Below, piece after piece: positions 6,150 through 10,997 of a stretch of DNA of 10,997 bases (position 1 is the first letter of the stretch; each line of letters starts with the position of its first letter). The stretch is from CAYGTS01 sp964352905. GTDB taxonomy: Bacteria; Pseudomonadota; Gammaproteobacteria; JAHCLG01. Under the pieces are notes generated by a model. The model was not told where the DNA came from and did no database searches. It saw only the letters and a list, made by a program, of their open reading frames with translations. The position numbers and the translations under genes were made by a program. The stretch covers positions 1 to 10,997 of the forward strand of contig CAYGTS010000088.1 in the NCBI GenBank assembly GCA_964352905.1. The letters run 5' to 3'.

Positions 6150-7100
6150 ATGCCTATTGATATGCAACAAATTATTAAAGATGCTTTTAGACGCAATCAA
6201 AAGCAAGCTAACCCACTTAATACAAGCCGTTCTTATGACTTACTTTATCCTGGTGAAAAACGTCACTTTTTCTACAAACTTTTAGCACGCGAACATAGCA
6301 CGATTGCCATAACAACAGAGCAAGTAACAGAAAGACAACTAACTCAAGTGCCTAACCTTCCCTCCCCCACTGTTAAAATTTCCTCCCCCACTGTTAAAAT
6401 TTTTGAGTTACAACATTCATTACTTAAAGAATTTCAGCAGTTTATTTGCGAAAAAAAAGACATAACAAGTGTTCAACAATTTAATAACGCCGTAACTACG
6501 TTTTTAGCAAAGCCCTTACCATTAGTTAGCGAATCCTTAGAAGAAAGTCCTTCAAAAAGTTACGGTGACATATTAAAAACAAGTCGTTTTGATATATCTT
6601 TTGGAACAAGCAAGGCTTGGGAGCTTTTTAATGGCATGTGTCATGAACTGCGTCAAGTTGTTTATTCAGCGTCTGAGTATAACGCCAGAAAAGTAGCAAA
6701 ATTTAAACGAGACGTGCAAACTAATATAGAAAAATATGAGGCTCTTATTATACGTGAGTTTACTACGCCTCATGGTGCAAACTTTAAACAAGTTACTGCA
6801 CTAATTAATTCCTATGTTAACTACTTACGGCAAGAACAACAATTTGCTTGTCAAACTTATCCACAAACTAACCAAAACTTAAACGACAGTTTTGGGCTAC
6901 TCAAGAAAGCTTGTGAGGATCTAAAATTAATAAAAACTAAGTCACCTAACGCACCTAAAAACGTAACTGAGTATCTCACAACGTTAGAAAAGGAATGCGA
7001 TACAATAATTAAGAATATAGATAACCAATTGAAGAGGTTATCTCCTCAAACATCAGGAACTGTTGATAAAGACTTATTCAGGCGTCCTAAGCATCGTTAA
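6150..7100 (+). CDS. Hypothetical protein, 316 residues, helical, no recognised family
   Basis: I do not recognise this protein. It is hydrophilic, lacks a signal peptide or membrane segment, and is rich in Lys, Gln, Asn and Thr. Residues about 85-118, 155-225 and 240-295 look mainly alpha-helical, with charged heptad-like stretches near the C-terminus (LLKKACEDLKLIK and LEKECDTIIKNIDNQLKRL) that may form coiled coil. Near residues 71-84 a seven-residue unit (SPTVKI plus one residue) is repeated in tandem. The tail is basic (LFRRPKHR). ATG 6150 has an AGAGA ribosome site about 11 nt upstream; Met5 (6162) is an alternative. A mobile element lies just upstream, and the neighbours do not suggest a function. 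In a Legionellales-like host a secreted effector is conceivable, but no secretion signal is clearly visible. Confidence 0.75.
   Translation: MPIDMQQIIKDAFRRNQKQANPLNTSRSYDLLYPGEKRHFFYKLLAREHSTIAITTEQVTERQLTQVPNLPSPTVKISSPTVKIFELQHSLLKEFQQFICEKKDITSVQQFNNAVTTFLAKPLPLVSESLEESPSKSYGDILKTSRFDISFGTSKAWELFNGMCHELRQVVYSASEYNARKVAKFKRDVQTNIEKYEALIIREFTTPHGANFKQVTALINSYVNYLRQEQQFACQTYPQTNQNLNDSFGLLKKACEDLKLIKTKSPNAPKNVTEYLTTLEKECDTIIKNIDNQLKRLSPQTSGTVDKDLFRRPKHR
6361..6402 (+). repeat. Perfect 21-bp tandem duplication (two copies) in the 316-residue gene
   Basis: Positions 6361-6381 and 6382-6402 are identical. The unit begins CCTCCCCCAC and ends TTAAAATTT. It is in frame (7 codons) and duplicates the residues around SPTVKI. 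Absence of any divergence suggests a recent slippage event in this gene. Confidence 0.95.
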
Positions 7101-7118
7101 TAAATTAAGCTCACCAAG

Positions 7119-7147
7119 TTGACGAACCCCAGCAATCCCCCCATAAT
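7119..7147 (+). promoter_or_regulatory. sigma70-type promoter of trmB
   Basis: TTGACG (7119-7124), a 17-bp spacer and CATAAT (7142-7147) match the consensus at 5 of 6 positions in each box. Transcription would start near 7154, giving trmB a leader of about 20 nt. The promoter begins 19 bp after the stop codon of the preceding gene, so trmB does not depend on readthrough. Confidence 0.65.
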
Positions 7148-7175
7148 CACCCTTTTTGTAACCTAAACACACAAC

Positions 7176-7859
7176 ATGACAAAAGATCACCAACACCGCA
7201 TTCGCAGCTTTGTGCGAAGATTAGGGCGCATGACGCTTGCGCAAAAAAAAGCGCTAATTGATCTGTGGCCGCAATATGGCTTAGACTATACCGGTGAGCT
7301 GCTGAATTTTAAAAACATTTTTCATAACGATCATCCGATTATTTTAGAAATTGGTTTTGGTAATGGCGCAAGCCTTGCTGAACTTGCTGTGATGCATCCT
7401 GAAAATAATTATCTTGGTATTGAAGTACATTTGCCGGGTGTGGGTCATTTGCTATCGTTAATTGAACAGCAGCAGATTCATAATATTCGTATTTTTCAAC
7501 ACGATGCGATAGATATTATTAAACACAGCATCCCGGATAATGCACTCGATGGGATTAACATTTATTTCCCCGATCCATGGCCCAAAGCACGCCATCATAA
7601 ACGGCGTTTAATTCAAAGTGAGTTTATTAACTTAATTACCACCAAATTAAAAGTCGCCGGTAAATTGCATTTAGCAACTGACTGGGAAAATTATGCTGAA
7701 CAAATGATGAATGTTATGTCAGCGCGCGATGATTTTATTAATCTTGCAGGACACGGTCATTTTATTGAAAATAAAGCACTACGCCCACACACCAAATTTG
7801 AAAAACGTGGCTTAAAATTAGGCCATGGGGTATGGGATTTAATGCTAGTGAAAAAGTAA
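7176..7859 (+). CDS. trmB: tRNA (guanine-N7-)-methyltransferase TrmB
   Basis: The enzyme transfers a methyl group from S-adenosylmethionine to N7 of G46 in the variable loop of tRNAs. The 227-residue length fits the bacterial family. It begins with the typical RIRSFVRRLGRMT (8-20). The SAM-binding motif I is LEIGFGNG (57-64), followed by GIEVHLPG (81-88) with the ribose-binding acidic residue, and HDA at 109-111. The family signature is FPDPWPKARHHKRRL (131-145), followed by ATDWENYA (167-174) and TKFEKRG (206-212). All are intact. ATG 7176 places the conserved N-terminal block correctly; no clear Shine-Dalgarno precedes it. It is followed after 76 bp by another methyltransferase with its own promoter candidate. 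Confidence 0.96.
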   Translation: MTKDHQHRIRSFVRRLGRMTLAQKKALIDLWPQYGLDYTGELLNFKNIFHNDHPIILEIGFGNGASLAELAVMHPENNYLGIEVHLPGVGHLLSLIEQQQIHNIRIFQHDAIDIIKHSIPDNALDGINIYFPDPWPKARHHKRRLIQSEFINLITTKLKVAGKLHLATDWENYAEQMMNVMSARDDFINLAGHGHFIENKALRPHTKFEKRGLKLGHGVWDLMLVKK

Positions 7860-7880
7860 TGCTAAATCTACGATTCGTGA

Positions 7881-7909
7881 TTTACGGATCGCAACTTTAG
7901 AATTACAAT
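7881..7909 (+). promoter_or_regulatory. Candidate promoter of the MidA-type methyltransferase
   Basis: TTTACG (7881-7886), a 17-bp spacer and TACAAT (7904-7909) give a reasonable sigma70 match (4/6 and 5/6). The start site would be near 7916, about 20 nt before the ATG at 7936. The gene may also be co-transcribed with trmB. Confidence 0.45.
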
Positions 7910-7935
7910 GCTGTTTTTAAAACCGGCACAAGCCC

Positions 7936-9084
7936 ATGAAAAACGACTTACAAACCCTACAAGCCCATCATGATTTAATGCTGAGTTATTTAAAAGAACT
8001 TGCTAGTAATCACCACGGTAAACTCACTTTCCATGATTATATGCAAGCGGTGCTGTATGCGCCGAACTTAGGCTATTACACTAACACTAGCCAGAAATTT
8101 GGGGCATTAGGTGATTTCACGACAGCACCTGAAGTATCACCATTATTTTCACACTGCATTGCACGCCAGTTTAGTGAATTACTAGCAGATATACCACAAG
8201 CACAGATTTTAGAATTTGGTGCCGGTAGCGGTAAGATGGCGCTTGATATTTTAACGTATTTAGACAATATTGATGCCTTACCCAATGCGTATTTTATTCT
8301 GGAAATTAGCCCAAGCTTGCGCCAACGCCAACAACAATTATTACAAGCAAAAGCCCCACAGTTTTTAAAGTTGGTATCTTGGATTGATCACGTACCTGAA
8401 AATTTTAACGGCATGATTGTGGCCAATGAAGTACTAGATGCCATGCCCGTGCATTTAGTCGATTTTGAACAACGCAAAGAATGCTGCGTGTCTTTTCACG
8501 ATAATCAATTTATCTTAACAATGGCACAATCTGATAATGCCGTGTTAAATCAAAAAATTAATACCCTTGCTGATCATTACCAATTTCAACAACCTTACAT
8601 GAGTGAAATCAATTTAAACATTGCCCCGTGGATTAAAAAACTTAGTCGCGCGTTGCAACAAGGCATTATTCTGCTGATTGATTATGGCTTTGCAGCGGAT
8701 GAGTTTTTTCACCCACAACGTCATCAGGGTACGCTCATGTGCCATTACAAACAACAAACTCACCCTGATCCCTTTGTGAATCCGGGACTGCAAGATATTA
8801 CCGCACATGTTAATTTCAGTGATGTTGCAAACGCCTGTGCTGCCAATGCATTAACTATTTTAGGCTATATTACACAAGCGAATTTTTTATTAAATTTAGG
8901 CATTACCGATTTAGCGATGACGGTTGATAATGACTTAAAATTACAATTGGCCAACAGTAAGCAATTACAAACTTTATTAATGCCGCATGAAATGGGTGAG
9001 TTGTTTAAGGTGTTCGCGGCCAGCAAGAATTGTGATATTGAATTATCAGGCTTTGCGCGCAACAATCATCCTGAAAAATTATAA
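7936..9084 (+). CDS. SAM-dependent methyltransferase, MidA/NDUFAF7 family (COG1565)
   Basis: This 382-residue protein has the family's hallmarks in order: FHDYMQAVLYAPNLGYYT (about 33-49), GDFTTAPEVSPLF (59-71), the SAM-binding ILEFGAGSGKMA (91-102), ILEISPSLR (121-129), NEVLDAMPV (164-172), a LIDYGF segment, and a C-terminal HQGTLMCHYKQQTHPDPF then DITAHVNF. Mitochondrial members (NDUFAF7/MidA) symmetrically dimethylate an arginine of a complex I subunit; the bacterial substrate is not established, so only the methyltransferase class is safe. ATG 7936 gives the usual N-terminus; the ribosome site is weak. Its stop codon overlaps the end of the convergent ATP-grasp gene by 6 bp. Confidence 0.9.
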   Translation: MKNDLQTLQAHHDLMLSYLKELASNHHGKLTFHDYMQAVLYAPNLGYYTNTSQKFGALGDFTTAPEVSPLFSHCIARQFSELLADIPQAQILEFGAGSGKMALDILTYLDNIDALPNAYFILEISPSLRQRQQQLLQAKAPQFLKLVSWIDHVPENFNGMIVANEVLDAMPVHLVDFEQRKECCVSFHDNQFILTMAQSDNAVLNQKINTLADHYQFQQPYMSEINLNIAPWIKKLSRALQQGIILLIDYGFAADEFFHPQRHQGTLMCHYKQQTHPDPFVNPGLQDITAHVNFSDVANACAANALTILGYITQANFLLNLGITDLAMTVDNDLKLQLANSKQLQTLLMPHEMGELFKVFAASKNCDIELSGFARNNHPEKL

Positions 9085-10167
9085 AAAGAAATGCTCAAAC
9101 AACCAAAAGAAAACAAGAAAGATCGCTAAGCTAACTACAATACGCAAAGCTAATGATCGCCCAAAAAAATTTTTGATCCGTGCTTTTGCATAACGCAGTG
9201 GATGTTTATATTTAAAATGTTTCAAAATCACTTTGGCCGTTGGCTCAGCGTGACCTCGCATGGGATTAATATGAATATTAATATCTGGATGGGTGTTGGC
9301 TTCAATGAATACCCCACCTGTTTCTAACAATGGTTGTGAAATATCATGACACATCACATCAAACCCCACTAAATTTACATTTAAAATTTTAGCCGCCCTA
9401 ATTGCGAGTGATGCATTATCAGGATGAATCTTTTGAGTAATTGCTTCAAACGATCCGCCACGAGAGGCAGTTGCCGTATAACCCAACCAAACTGTTTCAT
9501 CTTTATTTATCACGTCATCAAAGCTTAAACCAGCATGCGCTAGGCAACTCTCTGCTTCTTCATCTAACTTAATATAACCCTTACCGCCCCATTGTTGAAT
9601 CAACGCTAAGCGTTTTTCATTTTCAATATCGACTAATTGTTTGATCGAGTGCGTACCATCACCAACTATTTTAGCGGGCAAACGTAGCACAACTCCAATG
9701 ACCTTGCCAAAATACACTAAAACGCGATAAGTCTTCAGGTTCGCATAAAATTCTTCTAATAAAATGAATTTATGTTTTTTAAATTTTTCTGTTAAATATT
9801 GTTCTAATCTTTTTTGATCGGGGATATTGCATAATACATCTTCACCACCAACCGTATGTTGCAGTGGTTTAGCGACAAGTGGATAAGTTAACGCAGCTAT
9901 TACTGCTTTTTTTTGAGTCACGTATTCTGGTGAAAGCGCTAAAGCTTTCGGCATGGGGATCCCTGAACCAGTGAGTAACTTATTCATGATGTATTTATTA
10001 CTGGCAATGGTGCTACTTGCTGCATCGTTAAATGAGGTGAGCCCAGCATGAAATAAATATTTTCTTTTACCAAATGAAATAGTCATAAAATTTAAGTTTT
10101 CATCTTTATCCACTGGCAAGCCTAATTCGAGTGCTGCTTGGTAATATAGTTCTGTATTAGTATCCAT
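9079..10167 (-). CDS. Cyanophycin-synthetase-like ATP-grasp protein with C-terminal membrane helix
   Basis: Numbered from the ATG at 10167 (362 residues). The core looks like the ATP-grasp module of cyanophycin synthetase/GshAB-type amino-acid ligases: SNKYIMNKLLTGSGIPMPK (56-74), YPLVAKP with ATP-binding Lys100, glycine-containing TVGGEDV (105-111), LLEEF (136-140), YRVLVYFGKVIGVV then AKIVGDGTHSIKQLVDIEN (to 183), TASRGGS, IHPDN, LVGFDV (Asp270) and the metal-binding FIEANTHP (Glu289, Asn291). No Mur-ligase domain follows, unlike CphA, so it is not a cyanophycin synthetase of usual form. Residues 340-357 form a single membrane helix at the extreme C-terminus, so the enzyme is probably tail-anchored facing the cytoplasm. 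The substrate is unknown. An in-frame ATG at 10191 would overlap the upstream gene by 14 bp; I prefer 10167 because GCGAGAA precedes it at good spacing. Confidence 0.85.
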   Translation of the reverse strand: MDTNTELYYQAALELGLPVDKDENLNFMTISFGKRKYLFHAGLTSFNDAASSTIASNKYIMNKLLTGSGIPMPKALALSPEYVTQKKAVIAALTYPLVAKPLQHTVGGEDVLCNIPDQKRLEQYLTEKFKKHKFILLEEFYANLKTYRVLVYFGKVIGVVLRLPAKIVGDGTHSIKQLVDIENEKRLALIQQWGGKGYIKLDEEAESCLAHAGLSFDDVINKDETVWLGYTATASRGGSFEAITQKIHPDNASLAIRAAKILNVNLVGFDVMCHDISQPLLETGGVFIEANTHPDINIHINPMRGHAEPTAKVILKHFKYKHPLRYAKARIKNFFGRSLALRIVVSLAIFLVFFWLFEHFFL

Positions 10168-10177
10168 GGTGTTCTCG

Positions 10178-10946
10178 CTAAAGATAATCATCTAAATGTA
10201 AATAGTTTATCACGCTATCATGGTTGATCATTTGTTCTCGCTCACCAGCATAAATCAAAAACGATTGAATATTTTTTGATTGTGCGAGATCGTTAAATTT
10301 TTTTAAAGGCTTTAAAAAATTTTTATTAAAGGTTGTGCTAGATTTAATTTCTACTGCATTTAAATGCATGCCCTGTTGAAATAAAATATCCACTTCTTTT
10401 TGGTTACTATCCCGATAAAAATAAAATCTTGTATCATCACCACGATTATAATGTAATTTCATGATTTCAAGCACAACTAAGTTTTCAAATAAAGCCCCAC
10501 GTAAGGGATGATGTGCAATTTGATCAGGCTCTTGAATACCGAGTAAATAAGAAACCAAGCCAAGATCGGTGAAATAGAGTTTTGATGATTTAATAATGCG
10601 TTTACCAAAATTTTCAAAATACGGTGGTAACGTCATCGTAATAAAGGATGCTTGTAAAACAGAAAACCAAGACTTAATCGTTTCACGCGCTACCCCTAAA
10701 TCATTAGCCATACTGCTATAATCAATGAGCTGACCAACAAGTGTAACAGATAAATTTAAAAATCGCTGAAATTGATCTTGATCTTTAATATTAATAATTT
10801 TCTTTACATCTCGCTCAACATAAGTTTGCACGTAATCACGATAAAAACGTTTTGGTGCAATATTATTTTTATAAATTCTAGGGTAACCACCAAAATAAAT
10901 TTGCTGTTCTAGTGAAAAGCTTGCTTGTACTTTTCTTAATTCAATT
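10178..10946 (-). pseudogene. AAA_14/DUF4143 ATPase, 5' part cut off by mobile element copy 3
   Basis: The visible C-terminal part (about 256 codons) reads IELRKVQASFSLEQQ, then IYFGGYPRIYKNN, YRDYVQTYVERDVKKI, a winged-helix-like region (LIDYSSMANDLGVARETIKSW), LPPYFENFGKRIIKSSKLYFTD and LRGALFENLVVLEI. It ends with a PD-(D/E)XK-like EVDIL...AVEIKSS signature. This is the second half of COG1373 ATPases, whose N-terminal half (Walker A/B) should lie upstream. Instead the frame enters the foldback element at 10947 and meets TGA at 10957-10955. Methionine or GTG restarts (for example GTG 10831) would give only a C-terminal fragment without ATPase. These orphan ATPases have no settled role. The gene ends with TAG at 10178, 11 bp before the chosen ATP-grasp start. 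The N-terminal remainder may lie beyond the window. Confidence 0.8.
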
Positions 10947-10997
10947 GTAACTACTCACTCCGTAGCAGGGAACGCCCATATTTGGGCTAAAAACAGC
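10947..10997 (-). mobile_element. MITE-like element, copy 3 (inverted, truncated by window edge)
   Basis: The plus strand begins GTAACTACTC at 10947; read on the minus strand, 10997-10947 matches the right arm of copy 1 (242-292) with about 7 differences in 51 bases, including the TTTTTAGCCCAAATATGG block. It is thus inserted in the opposite orientation to copies 1 and 2, and it is somewhat diverged from them. The 8 bases outside it (ATTCAATT, 10939-10946) should be repeated at the far end beyond the window. It interrupts the AAA_14/DUF4143 gene and supplies an in-frame TGA. Confidence 0.8.

Noticed and set aside
7860..7935. Hairpin-like CGATTCG / short inverted repeats between trmB and the methyltransferase
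   Set aside because: The stems are only 4-5 pairs with gaps; a promoter is a better explanation of this spacer.
1..10997. CRISPR array, riboswitch, phage genes, toxin-antitoxin pair or defence system
   Set aside because: No regularly spaced repeats, no recognised aptamer-like conserved blocks and no matching protein families were seen. The interrupted AAA_14/DUF4143 ATPase alone does not make a defence system.

Overview
This AT-rich 11 kb window looks like chromosomal DNA of a gammaproteobacterium, probably an AT-rich host-associated or intracellular lineage such as the Legionellales/Coxiella relatives. The lineage is inferred from the asmA-mutY-yggX gene order, the protein sequences and the base composition; no marker gene in the window proves it. 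Most of the content is housekeeping, with accessory DNA between the genes.

Layout, left to right. The left edge (1-55, minus) holds the 5' part of a tRNA-Phe gene (anticodon GAA) with a clear sigma70-type promoter at 66-94. At 114-292 lies a 179-bp foldback element flanked by a perfect 8-bp duplication (TAAAAAAT). Next is a tight minus-strand operon read from 3828 down to 303: asmA (membrane-anchored lipid-transfer/outer-membrane-biogenesis type protein), mutY (A/G-mismatch adenine glycosylase) and yggX (iron trafficking / Fe-S protection). Both junctions are 4-nt start/stop overlaps (GTGA and ATGA). A divergent promoter region (3829-3991) separates this operon from a plus-strand OPT-family transporter (3992-5959). 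A second, 80-bp internally deleted copy of the foldback element (6031-6110, flanked by GTTAAATT) lies upstream of an unrecognised 316-residue protein gene (6150-7100). Then come trmB (tRNA m7G46 methyltransferase, 7176-7859) and a MidA/NDUFAF7-type SAM methyltransferase (7936-9084), each with its own plausible promoter. Convergent to these, and overlapping the methyltransferase by 6 bp, is a cyanophycin-synthetase-like ATP-grasp protein with a C-terminal membrane helix (9079-10167, minus). Upstream of it is the C-terminal part of an AAA_14/DUF4143 ATPase gene whose coding frame is cut by a third copy of the element (10947 to the window edge, opposite orientation).

The most notable discovery is the element family. 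It has three copies in 11 kb. The two fully visible copies have 10-bp terminal inverted repeats of the GTAACTATTC type and exact 8-bp target duplications; one is a 99-bp internal deletion derivative, and the partial third copy interrupts a gene. The GTAA ends and 8-bp duplications match what is known for IS66-family insertion sequences, so I propose a non-autonomous IS66-type MITE. No transposase is present in the window.
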